Assembly (NCBI GenBank): GCA_003249015.1
Contig: QBLS01000016.1
Location: 1 to 64,000, forward strand
Direction of reading: 5' to 3'
Source: Pseudanabaena sp.
GTDB lineage: Bacteria > Cyanobacteriota > Cyanobacteriia > Pseudanabaenales > Pseudanabaenaceae
DNA: 64,000 nt
Position numbers and translations under genes: made by a program. Under the pieces are notes generated by a model. That model worked only from the letters and a program-made list of their open reading frames with translations. It was not told where the DNA came from and made no database searches. Below, piece after piece: positions 17,176 to 24,978 of the stretch; the first letter of the stretch is position 1; each line of letters opens with the position of its first letter.

Positions 17176-19862
17176 GCGGCTGTCTTTTTCGGGGTAGTAG
17201 CTTTGGCTTTGGTAGTGGTTGATTTTGCGGTTGTTGTTTTCTTAGTCGTGGTTTTCTTGGTGGTAGCTTTTTTAGTGTCAAGGGCGGCGGACTTAGTGCG
17301 CTTGGTCGTGCCTTTGCCAGACTTGCTTGCCAACATCGTTAGAGCTTCTTCTAGGGTCAGACCTTCTACGGTTTGCTCCTTAGTCAGTGAAACATTCACT
17401 TTGCCATGCTTTACATAAGCACCATACTTACCATCCAAGACCTCGATCGCCTCATTGTCACTAGGATGATTGCCGAGGGATTTCAACACTTTAGCGGCAG
17501 CGGCTCCGCGTAGGACTTTGGGCTGAGCCAACAGCTCTAAACCTCTCTCAAAGGTAATTGTGTAAGGATCATCCGTTGCCTTGAGCGATCGGTTATCGTC
17601 CTTATCGCCATTACCTTTGACATGGCAAACATAGGGACCAAAGCGCCCCGTATTGACAAAGACGCGATTACCCGTTTCAGGATGTTCACCGAGGGTGCGC
17701 GGGAGAGCTAGTAATTTGACGGCGATATCCACAGTGACATTTTCAGGCTGCATTCCCTTGGGAAGTGAAGCTCGTTTAGGCTTGGGAACTGCTTCTGTGG
17801 CTTGACCTAGCTGCACATAGGGACCATACTGCCCCATCATCATGAAGATTGGCTCATTTAGTTCTGGATGGATGCCCACTTGATCGGGTCCCTCTAGTTT
17901 CTGTTTGAGGAGTAGTTCAATCTTTTCGGGAACTAGATCGGAAGGCGTGAGGTTTTGGGGAATGGAAGAGTTGACTGTGCGATCGCCATCTCCGACTTGA
18001 ATATATGCACCAAATTTACCAATCTTGACTTTAACATCATCATCTAGTCCTTCTAAGTGGACAGTTCTCGCCGATTCACCATCAATCAAGCTATCACGAG
18101 ATTTCACCTGTCCGCTTAAGCCCTGTTCGCCCGAATAGAACTTCTTTAAATAGGGAAGCCATTCCACACTTCCTGTGGAAATATCATCTAGGGTCTGTTC
18201 CATTTTGGAAGTGAAACTAGGATCGACTAGATTAGGGAAATGCTCTTCTAATAAATTAGTGACAGCGAAGGCAGTGAAGCTAGGAATCAAAGCATTATTG
18301 ACCAGTTGCACATAGCCGCGATCGCAAATTGTGCCGATAATGCTGGCGTAGGTGCTAGGACGACCGATGCCTTCACTTTCGAGCATCTTGACTAGAGCCG
18401 CTTCTGTGAACCTTGCAGGAGGTTGAGTTTCATGCCCGACAGTATTTAATTCGCGACAAACTGGATGATCGCCAACTTTGAGCAGTGGCAATATGACTTC
18501 TTTTTCTTCCAATGCGGCATCGGGATCATCGGAACCTTCGACATAGGCGCGGAAAAATCCTGCGAAGTCAATCCGCTTGCCAGAGGCTCGAAATAGAGCA
18601 TCCTCGACGGTCAACTGCACACTAAGCATAGTTAATCTGGCATCTTCCATTTGCGAGGCAACGGTGCGCTTCCAGATCAAGTCATAAAGCGCCAATTCCC
18701 GCCCTGACAAACCTGTTTCTTGAGGAGTGCGGAATGTTTCACCTGCAGGACGAATTGCTTCGTGGGCTTCCTGTGCGCCTTTGGATTTGGTCACATACTG
18801 ACGCGGCTCTTTGCTCAAGAAGTTGTTGCCATACATCTTGGTCACGCACTGACGCGCCGCCGCGATCGCCTGTTGGGACAAATGCACCGAGTCAGTACGC
18901 ATGTAGGTAATGAAACCCTGTTCGTACAGAGCTTGAGCAACGCGCATCGCATCCCTCGCGGAGAGGCGCAATTTGCGGTTGGCTTCTTGCTGAAGCGTGG
19001 AGGTGGTAAAGGGTGGTGAAGGCTTGCGGGTGGTGGGACGTTCTTCGAGATTGCTGACTGACCAGACTTTGCCGTTTAGCTTTTCTTTGAGGGCGATCGC
19101 GGCGGCTTCATCTAAGAGCAATACTTTACGGCCCTTGGCAATTTTGCCAGTTGCTTCGTCAAAATCTTTGCCAGTCGCCACATTCACGCCACCGACCGAG
19201 ACTAGCTGCACAGGAAATTCTTGCTTGGGGGCAAACAAGTTTGCCTTCAGATCCCAATAGCTACCTGATTTAAAAGCACGACGCTCACGCTCACGGTTGA
19301 CGATTACGCGCACGGCGACTGACTGCACACGACCCGCCGACAAGCCCCACGCAATCTTTTTCCATAGCAATGGTGAGAGGGTGTAACCCACAAGACGATC
19401 TAAAATACGGCGAGTCTCTTGGGCATGGACTAGGCGATCGTCGATTTGACGGCAATTTTTGAGCGCAGATTTGATGGCTTCCGAGGTGATCTCATGGAAT
19501 ACCATGCGTTTGATCGGCACTTTGGGCTGCAAGATTTGCAATAAGTGCCAAGAAATACTTTCCCCTTCGCGATCTTCGTCAGTGGCTAGGATTAATTCTT
19601 TTACGCCTTTGAGAGCTGCTTTTAGTTCACGGACAATTTTTTTCTTGTCGTCTGGCACGATATACAGTGGCTCAAAGTCAGCATCGACATTTACGCCTAA
19701 CTTTGCCCACTCTGTCCCCTTGAGTTCCGCAGGAATATCGCTAGCTGATTGGGGCAAATCGCGCACATGACCCATAGACGCTTCAACGCGATAGCCAGCA
19801 GGCAAGAAGTTGCGAATGGTACGGGCTTTAGTAGGTGATTCGACAATGACAAGAGTAGACAT
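17166..19862 (-). CDS. topA: DNA topoisomerase I (type IA)
   Basis: 898 aa. TOPRIM domain at the N terminus ([32 protein letters not shown]); active-site tyrosine in [13 protein letters not shown]. The C-terminal part has four short G-x-Y repeats ([42 protein letters not shown]) instead of zinc fingers, then a Lys/Thr-rich low-complexity tail (about 35 residues) likely to contact DNA. Relaxes negative supercoils. The ATG at 19862 is preferred over 19895: it begins right at the conserved [12 protein letters not shown] and has an upstream GCAGG. Confidence 0.95.
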   Translation of the reverse strand: MSTLVIVESPTKARTIRNFLPAGYRVEASMGHVRDLPQSASDIPAELKGTEWAKLGVNVDADFEPLYIVPDDKKKIVRELKAALKGVKELILATDEDREGESISWHLLQILQPKVPIKRMVFHEITSEAIKSALKNCRQIDDRLVHAQETRRILDRLVGYTLSPLLWKKIAWGLSAGRVQSVAVRVIVNRERERRAFKSGSYWDLKANLFAPKQEFPVQLVSVGGVNVATGKDFDEATGKIAKGRKVLLLDEAAAIALKEKLNGKVWSVSNLEERPTTRKPSPPFTTSTLQQEANRKLRLSARDAMRVAQALYEQGFITYMRTDSVHLSQQAIAAARQCVTKMYGNNFLSKEPRQYVTKSKGAQEAHEAIRPAGETFRTPQETGLSGRELALYDLIWKRTVASQMEDARLTMLSVQLTVEDALFRASGKRIDFAGFFRAYVEGSDDPDAALEEKEVILPLLKVGDHPVCRELNTVGHETQPPARFTEAALVKMLESEGIGRPSTYASIIGTICDRGYVQLVNNALIPSFTAFAVTNLLEEHFPNLVDPSFTSKMEQTLDDISTGSVEWLPYLKKFYSGEQGLSGQVKSRDSLIDGESARTVHLEGLDDDVKVKIGKFGAYIQVGDGDRTVNSSIPQNLTPSDLVPEKIELLLKQKLEGPDQVGIHPELNEPIFMMMGQYGPYVQLGQATEAVPKPKRASLPKGMQPENVTVDIAVKLLALPRTLGEHPETGNRVFVNTGRFGPYVCHVKGNGDKDDNRSLKATDDPYTITFERGLELLAQPKVLRGAAAAKVLKSLGNHPSDNEAIEVLDGKYGAYVKHGKVNVSLTKEQTVEGLTLEEALTMLASKSGKGTTKRTKSAALDTKKATTKKTTTKKTTTAKSTTTKAKATTPKKTAATK

Positions 19863-20260
19863 ATTAGCCTGCAAGGTTCGCGGTAATCGAGACAACTGAG
19901 GTACTTAAAAAGATCCCGACCTTTGATGGCACTGCTTCGCCGCGCCACCAAATATCATTTCTTTAATTTTCAAAACTTATTAAATGCCTTCTTAACCTAT
20001 ATACAATGTTTATGCCAGAATTTACTAGTTTTTAAGGAGACGGCAACTACGCTAACGTTTAGTTGAAATTACTAGTTGCAAATTATGGCTTTTAGTGCCA
20101 TGCAGTCAATTAATACATGGAATTTAACATCACGCAAGATAACAATCAGGTGAATGAGTAGTTACGCGATTGCTCTAGAGCAATCGTTTTTGGCGATAAA
20201 ACCAAACTATAAGATGGCGGCGCTTCACGCCGCCGTCTTATAGTCTGGTTTAGTGATCGC
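19863..20260. other. Intergenic region upstream of topA
   Basis: About 400 bp with no credible ORF. It should contain the topA promoter. One GC-core palindrome (20199-20252) adjoins the Trx-like gene end; nothing else recognised. Confidence 0.5.
20199..20252. repeat. GC-core palindrome
   Basis: aaaccaaactataagat arms around ggcggcgcttcacgccgcc, with a few mismatches (a decaying copy). Confidence 0.7.
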
Positions 20261-20698
20261 TTACTGCCGATCGCGATATTGCGAGAAATTGGCAAGACTT
20301 TCTAAAGTGTGATTTCCTGGGTAAATCTTGCCATTGATTTCCCAAGATGGGAAATATCTGATACCTTTGCTGCGGCAAGCCTGTACTTGGGGTCTGACAC
20401 CCCTAGGATCACATTCAATTACTTCTATCTGCCGAATAGCTTCTACACCAAAGCGCTGCTGTTGCTTGTGGCAGTAGGGACACCAATAGGCTGTATACAG
20501 CTTTGCGCCAATCTTGCGTAAATGCTTAGCGAGGGCGATCTCCCGCACACCCGATTTGGTGGTTACTTTGGGGGCTGCTTGCTGCGCGATCGCTGAGCCT
20601 GTCGATGGCGTTGTCAGGAGCAAAGCAGAGATGCTAGTAAAACTGGCGATCGCCATGCTCATGGAGGCTAATAGAGAAGAAGTGTGGCGAAACTTCAT
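20261..20698 (-). CDS. Periplasmic thioredoxin-like protein (VKOR-partner type)
   Basis: 145 aa with a signal peptide or anchor (hydrophobic run to SAIAQQ). The domain at about 55-145 has LYTAYWCPYCHKQQQRFG with the CPYC redox pair, IEVIECDPRGVRPQVQACRSKGIRYFPSW and the cis-Pro-like FPSWEI. This matches the Trx-like domain normally fused to the C terminus of cyanobacterial VKOR (DsbB-like) proteins, including the extra CD...C pair. Here it is stand-alone, so it may be a separate oxidant or isomerase for secreted proteins. Confidence 0.8.
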   Translation of the reverse strand: MKFRHTSSLLASMSMAIASFTSISALLLTTPSTGSAIAQQAAPKVTTKSGVREIALAKHLRKIGAKLYTAYWCPYCHKQQQRFGVEAIRQIEVIECDPRGVRPQVQACRSKGIRYFPSWEINGKIYPGNHTLESLANFSQYRDRQ

Positions 20699-20779
20699 AG
20701 TTCAAAGTATTTCAACGCTGTTATTGTAGCCACAAAATCAAGGTTTCATGGAATAGCAAAGTGCTGTAAGTCATAAAAA

Positions 20780-21952
20780 ATGTCTAGCCCAAGATTAAAA
20801 CTAGAAAGTCTACGAGTGGCGATCGTCCATGAATGGTTTGTTAACTATGCTGGCTCAGAGCGAGTTGTTGAGCAAATCTTAAATTTATTTCCGCAAGCGG
20901 ATTTATTTGCCGTGGTCGATTTTCTAGAACAGGGAAAGCGCGATTTTATCCAAAACAAAAAAGTTGCGACTACGTTTATTCAAAATCTACCCTTTGCAAA
21001 AACTAAATTTCGGCAATATTTGCCGTTAATGCCCCTTGCGATCGAACAGCTTGATCTGTCTAGCTATGACCTAGTTATTTCCAGTTCCCATGCTGTTGCT
21101 AAGGGCATATTGACTGCACCACACCAGTTACATATTTCCTATGTGCATTCACCGATTCGCTATGCATGGGATTTGCAACATCAATATTTAAAAGAGTCAA
21201 ACCTCGATCGCGGCGTGAAAAGCTGGATCGTGCGATGGCTATTGCACCAGATCAGAAACTGGGACGCTCGCACCGCCAATGGGGTCGATCTATTTGTGGC
21301 TAATTCGGGATTTATTGCGCGGCGGATTCAAAAGGTGTATCGGCGATCGGCGACAGTGATTTATCCACCTGTGGATTTGCAAAACTACGCAATGCAACCT
21401 CAAAAACAAAATTTTTATCTCACGGCTTCGCGCCTAGTTCCTTACAAGCGCATTGACTTGATTGTGGAAGCCTTTGCTCAGATGGGCGATCGCCAATTAA
21501 TTGTGGTCGGTGATGGCGAACAAATGCCGAAGATCAAAGCCAAAGCCACCCGTAATATCCAGTTTCTCGGACATTTGGAACCTCAAAGTTTAAGGGAATA
21601 TATGCAAAATGCCAAAGCCTTTGTATTTGCGGCGGAAGAAGACTTTGGGATTACGCCTGTGGAGGCGCAGGCTTGCGGGACTCCAGTGATTGCCTATGGT
21701 CGGGGTGGCGTATGTGAGTCGGTGCAGGGCTTAGATCGCGATCGCCCCACGGGTGTATTTTTTGATCAGCAGAGTGCGGCGAGCATTTGTGATGCGGTGC
21801 TTGAGTTTGAGCAAAATTGCGATCGGATTACGGCGATCGCCTGTCGTGAGAATGCGATGCGGTTTGCGACGGAAAGATTTCAAAAAGATTTTTTAGAATT
21901 TGTAGAAACAGCTTGGCAAGATTTTCGGCTGGGCAAGCCACTTTTAGACTAG
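20780..21952 (+). CDS. Family 4 (GT-B) glycosyltransferase
   Basis: 390 aa. N-terminal VAIVHEWFVNYAGSERVVEQIL (GS-ER loop, as in mannosyl/rhamnosyl transferases of the WbaZ type), SSSHAVAKGIL and YVHSPIRYAWD. The C-terminal donor domain shows TASRLVPYKRIDLIVEAF, VVGDGEQMPKI and AEEDFGITPVEAQACGTPVIAYGRGG with the EX7E pattern. Likely adds a hexose in surface polysaccharide assembly; no wzx/wzy partners nearby. Last six codons including stop are duplicated inverted in the next palindrome. Confidence 0.88.
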   Translation: MSSPRLKLESLRVAIVHEWFVNYAGSERVVEQILNLFPQADLFAVVDFLEQGKRDFIQNKKVATTFIQNLPFAKTKFRQYLPLMPLAIEQLDLSSYDLVISSSHAVAKGILTAPHQLHISYVHSPIRYAWDLQHQYLKESNLDRGVKSWIVRWLLHQIRNWDARTANGVDLFVANSGFIARRIQKVYRRSATVIYPPVDLQNYAMQPQKQNFYLTASRLVPYKRIDLIVEAFAQMGDRQLIVVGDGEQMPKIKAKATRNIQFLGHLEPQSLREYMQNAKAFVFAAEEDFGITPVEAQACGTPVIAYGRGGVCESVQGLDRDRPTGVFFDQQSAASICDAVLEFEQNCDRITAIACRENAMRFATERFQKDFLEFVETAWQDFRLGKPLLD

Positions 21953-21989
21953 GTTCGGCGCGAAGCGCCAAACCTAGTCTAAAAGTGGC
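21937..21989 (+). terminator. Palindrome mirroring the glycosyltransferase tail
   Basis: Left arm gccacttttagactaggtt spans the last codons (P-L-L-D-stop); right arm aacctagtctaaaagtggc is the inverted copy. A second small GC hairpin (21987-22005) is nested at its right end. Confidence 0.85.
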
Positions 21990-22103
21990 GGCGCTTTGCG
22001 CCGCTACTTTTACTGATCTTTGAGATCGTGTATATACAGCTACCGTTATCCGATAAAATGAAAAACGCTAAAAAGTTTCTGGTTAAAAGTAGAGATTAAT
22101 TAA

Positions 22104-22340
22104 ATGAGTACCTTTGAGCAAGTTCAAGAGATCGTTGCATCACAATTAGGCGTTGATAAAGCTGAAGTTAAGCCCGAGGCTAGCTTTGCGAACGACCTTG
22201 GCGCTGACTCTCTCGATACCGTCGAATTAGTCATGGCTCTGGAAGAAAAGTTCGGCGTTGAAATCCCTGACGAAGACGCAGAAAAAATTGCCACTGTTCA
22301 AAATGCTGTTGATTACATTGACAGTAAGCAAGCTGCTTAA
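22104..22340 (+). CDS. acpP: Acyl carrier protein
   Basis: 78 aa acidic protein. The 4'-phosphopantetheine serine is Ser36 in [20 protein letters not shown], followed by [19 protein letters not shown]. Central acyl shuttle of type II fatty acid synthesis. Paired with fabF 184 bp downstream on the same strand, the usual acpP-fabF order, but with a strong hairpin between them that should limit read-through and let ACP be made in excess. Confidence 0.97.
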   Translation: MSTFEQVQEIVASQLGVDKAEVKPEASFANDLGADSLDTVELVMALEEKFGVEIPDEDAEKIATVQNAVDYIDSKQAA

Positions 22341-22356
22341 GCAATTATTTTTAAAT

Positions 22357-22387
22357 AAAAGCTTTGTCGCTAAGCGACAAAGCTTTT
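22357..22387 (+). terminator. acpP terminator/attenuator
   Basis: aaaagctttgtcgc-taa-gcgacaaagctttt, perfect 14-bp stem followed by TTT, between acpP and fabF. Confidence 0.85.
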
Positions 22388-22524
22388 GTTTTACATTACA
22401 GAAATCTGTTTGATTTGCGGCGCGATGCACCGACAATTGATCATGTTTCTAGGTTTTCAGTCAGCGCTAAGCGCTGTATTTCAATAATAAAAATAAAATT
22501 TTGACATACTGAGTTCCAAACGAA

Positions 22525-23778
22525 ATGCAAAACCCTCAGCCACTCTCTCGCGTCGTTGTCACTGGACTAGGTGCAATCACCCCGATCGGTAACACGGTCG
22601 AAGAATATTGGCAAGGTCTAGTCGAAGGTAGGAACGGAATTACAGAAATTACTCGCTTTGATACTTCGGATCATGAGTGTCGTGTAGGCGGCGAAGTTAA
22701 AGATTTCGATCCCCTTGCTTATCTCCCAGCCAAAGAATCTCGCCGTATGGATCGCTTTGCCCAGTTTGGCGTATGTGCCAGCATCCAAGCCCTGCGCGAT
22801 GCCGCCTTGGAAATCACACCCCTAAATGCGCCACAGATAGGGGTGCTATTGGGAACAGGCATCGGCGGATTACAAGTACTAGAAGACCAGCATGAGATTA
22901 TTCGTACTAAGGGACCTAGCCGTTGTAGTCCATTTATGATTCCGATGATGATCGGTAATATGGCGGCGGGCTTGACTGCCATTCATACAGGCGCTCAGGG
23001 GCCAAATTCTTGTACGGTGACGGCTTGTGCGGCGGGATCTAATGCGATCGGTGATGCCTTTCGACTCGTCCAGAGTGGTTTTGCTCAGGCGATGATCTGC
23101 GGTGGCACTGAGGCGGCGATTACACCCTTGGGGTTTGCGGGTTTTGCCTCGGCTAGAGCGATGTCGCGCCGCAATGATGATCCTGCTCATGCTTCACGCC
23201 CCTTTGACAAGGATCGCGATGGTTTTGTGATGGGTGAGGGTGCGGGTATTTTGATTATTGAAAATCTGGATCATGCCCTTGCAAGGGGAGCCAAGATTTA
23301 TGCGGAAATTGTCGGCTATGGCTGTACTTGCGATGCCTATCACATGACATCGCCATCTCCCGATGGTGAAGGTGCGATTAGGGCGATGTCCCTTGCTCTC
23401 AAGGATGGCTATATCACTCCTGACATGGTGGACTATATCAATGCTCACGGTACAAGTACGGCGGCTAATGATAAGACTGAGACTAAGGCGATCAAGCAAG
23501 TTTTAGGCGATCGCGCTTATCAGGTGGCGGTTAGCTCTACTAAGTCCATGACTGGGCATTTGCTCGGTGGCTCTGGTGGTATTGAGGCAGTGGCGACAGT
23601 ACTGGCGATCAAAAATGACATTGCGCCGCCAACGATGAATTTAGAAAATCCTGATCCTGAGTGCGATCTCGACTATGTTGCGAATAAGTCTCGCCCCATG
23701 ACCATCAATGTGGCGACATCCAATTCCTTTGGATTTGGTGGGCATAATGTCACTCTAGTTTTCAAGAAATACCAGTAA
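22525..23778 (+). CDS. fabF: 3-oxoacyl-ACP synthase II (KAS II)
   Basis: 417 aa, standard length. Active-site triad: Cys168 in TVTACAAGSNAIGDA, His in NAHGTSTAANDKTE, His in KSMTGHLLGGSGG. Elongates acyl-ACP with malonyl-ACP; in cyanobacteria it sets C16-to-C18 balance. Full conservation of the start PLSRVVVTGLGAITPIG. Downstream of acpP. A second, more divergent ketosynthase is at 61275-62429. Confidence 0.96.
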   Translation: MQNPQPLSRVVVTGLGAITPIGNTVEEYWQGLVEGRNGITEITRFDTSDHECRVGGEVKDFDPLAYLPAKESRRMDRFAQFGVCASIQALRDAALEITPLNAPQIGVLLGTGIGGLQVLEDQHEIIRTKGPSRCSPFMIPMMIGNMAAGLTAIHTGAQGPNSCTVTACAAGSNAIGDAFRLVQSGFAQAMICGGTEAAITPLGFAGFASARAMSRRNDDPAHASRPFDKDRDGFVMGEGAGILIIENLDHALARGAKIYAEIVGYGCTCDAYHMTSPSPDGEGAIRAMSLALKDGYITPDMVDYINAHGTSTAANDKTETKAIKQVLGDRAYQVAVSSTKSMTGHLLGGSGGIEAVATVLAIKNDIAPPTMNLENPDPECDLDYVANKSRPMTINVATSNSFGFGGHNVTLVFKKYQ

Positions 23779-23847
23779 CACCAAATCAAGAAGTGGCATT
23801 GGTCAGCTAAAGAGCGATCAACGTATTTTCGTCTTTTTTGTCAGCAT

Positions 23848-23873
23848 GAAATGGGTGTTTCAGCACCCATTTC
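23848..23873 (+). terminator. fabF terminator
   Basis: gaaatgggtg-tttcag-cacccatttc stem-loop 69 bp after the stop; no strong T-tract. Confidence 0.6.
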
Positions 23874-23892
23874 TCATTAAATGACTTGTGCC

Positions 23893-23952
23893 ATGATTAC
23901 GGGTAAAGTAAACTTGTTCATATATCTAAGTATTTACTGTAGGTTGACTATA
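23893..23952. repeat. Direct repeat, left copy: remnant of a hicB 5' end
   Basis: 60 bp that match 24669-24728 at about 52 positions. Read on the minus strand it holds a start codon and MNKFTLPVI, the first nine residues of HicB, plus the 30 bp upstream of hicB. No further hicB sequence follows. Confidence 0.85.
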
Positions 23953-23991
23953 ATATTGTTTAATTGCTGTAGAGAATTATGTAATTAAATT

Positions 23992-24246
23992 ATGGCTGCT
24001 CAAATTAATGCTGTTCTTGATGATGAACATACTGCTAAGTTAGCCTATATCCAGCAACAAACTAAGGAAAGTGAGATAGAAACTATTAAACACGCGATCG
24101 CCTTTTATTATCAATATCTTCAAGAGAAAAAGCGCGATCCTGCCTTCCTATTAAAACAAAGTGGTTTTATCGGTTGTGGTAGTAGCGATCGCAATTTGTC
24201 CACTAACTATAAGGCAACTTTGAGAACGATTTTCGATGTGAATTAA
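23992..24246 (+). CDS. Orphan antitoxin-like protein
   Basis: 84 aa. The pattern INAVLDDEHTAKLAYIQQQT, HAIAFYYQYL, LLKQSGFIGCGSSDRNLSTNYKATLR resembles cyanobacterial type II antitoxins that are normally followed directly by a PIN-domain toxin on the same strand (N-terminal ribbon-helix-helix-like part, C-terminal GFIGC-NYK toxin-binding tail). No toxin follows: the gene overlaps the hicA 3' end convergently by 4 nt. Likely an orphan left after toxin loss, lying between the two copies of the hicB direct repeat. Confidence 0.6.
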   Translation: MAAQINAVLDDEHTAKLAYIQQQTKESEIETIKHAIAFYYQYLQEKKRDPAFLLKQSGFIGCGSSDRNLSTNYKATLRTIFDVN

Positions 24247-24476
24247 TCATTCAGTAAATCTATAAACTCTTCAACCGTCAAATTAGCGTCATTCAGGATG
24301 CTCTTCAATGTCTTAGGTTTGAGAATTGTCGAACCATGATATGCAACAGTTGCCCTGCGACCTTCATCATTTTTATATATTTTATGGCTTCCACTTTGTC
24401 GGGTAAGGACAAATCCGATTTTCTCTAGCACACGAATTACTTCGTTAGCATTGACTCTAGGCAAACGAGGACTCAA
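24243..24476 (-). CDS. hicA: HicA family mRNA interferase toxin
   Basis: 77 aa dsRBD-like toxin. The catalytic histidine is His31 in TRQSGSHKIYKNDEG; VLEKIGFVLTR and TVAYHGSTILKPKTLKSILNDAN are typical. Slightly longer than minimal HicA (about 60 aa). Start overlaps the hicB stop by 4 nt (antitoxin first, toxin second), the common arrangement in cyanobacteria. Confidence 0.9.
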   Translation of the reverse strand: MSPRLPRVNANEVIRVLEKIGFVLTRQSGSHKIYKNDEGRRATVAYHGSTILKPKTLKSILNDANLTVEEFIDLLND

Positions 24477-24697
24477 GCAGTCACCTCCACTGATGTGAGG
24501 CTAATCTGTCCAATTTTGGGTAATTCTTCACCGCTCAATAGCCGATCTTCAATGTGGAGGGAAATTGCATCTTTAATATTTTCTAAAATTTCTTCGTAGG
24601 TATCACCTTGTGTGTAGCAACCCTGAAGGGAAGGACAAGAGGCAAAGTATCCATCCTCATCTTTTTCTATGATTACGGGTAAAGTAAATTTGTTCAT
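24473..24697 (-). CDS. hicB: HicB family antitoxin
   Basis: 74 aa from the ATG at 24697: KFTLPVIIEKDEDGYFASCPSLQGCYTQGDTYEEILENIKDAI is the partial RNase H-like fold of HicB. It neutralises HicA and may bind its own promoter. No obvious DNA-binding domain follows. The ATG inside the conserved start is chosen over an upstream in-frame start (24781) that lacks family similarity. Its 5' end and promoter are duplicated at 23893-23952. Confidence 0.9.
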   Translation of the reverse strand: MNKFTLPVIIEKDEDGYFASCPSLQGCYTQGDTYEEILENIKDAISLHIEDRLLSGEELPKIGQISLTSVEVTA

Positions 24698-24728
24698 ATG
24701 CCTAAGTCTTTGCTGTGAGTTGATTATA
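24669..24728. repeat. Direct repeat, right copy (functional hicB start)
   Basis: Partner of 23893-23952, covering hicB codons 1-10 and the upstream 31 bp. The two copies bracket hicA, most of hicB and the orphan antitoxin. Confidence 0.85.
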
Positions 24729-24760
24729 GCTAGTCTTACGTTAACAATAGTTGAAATCTC

Positions 24761-24830
24761 GTAGGGGCATAGCATTCCCACAGAGATTGATGATTTTACC
24801 GATTCCCTTCATTTGGGAATGCTCTGCCCT
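24761..24830. repeat. REPIN-like element, GCATTCCC type
   Basis: gtaggggcatagcattccc ... gggaatgctctgccct, inverted pair with an about 35-bp centre. Matches elements at 47950 and 48718 beside the RayT gene. Confidence 0.8.
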
Positions 24831-24872
24831 AAACCTCGCAACGCAGGGACAATTTATCGGTGAAAGCGAAGA

Positions 24873-24944
24873 GGGTTAAGCATTTGCGGAATGATGTCTC
24901 TGCGATCGCTTTAAAAATTGTGACGCAAATGCTTAACCCCTACA
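24873..24944. repeat. REPIN-like element, GCATTTGCG type
   Basis: gggttaagcatttgcg ... cgcaaatgcttaacccctac, about 72 bp. Matches the elements at 48565 and 48887. Lies just past the NACHT gene 3' end. Confidence 0.8.
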
Positions 24945-24978
24945 GGAAAATGTGGCGATAATTTTTCCTTTTGCCTTT

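Noticed and set aside
17170-17418. Val/Phe-rich ORF on the + strand opposite the topA tail
   Set aside because: It is the antisense of the Lys/Thr repeat tail of topA; the hydrophobic translation is a codon artefact with no start context.
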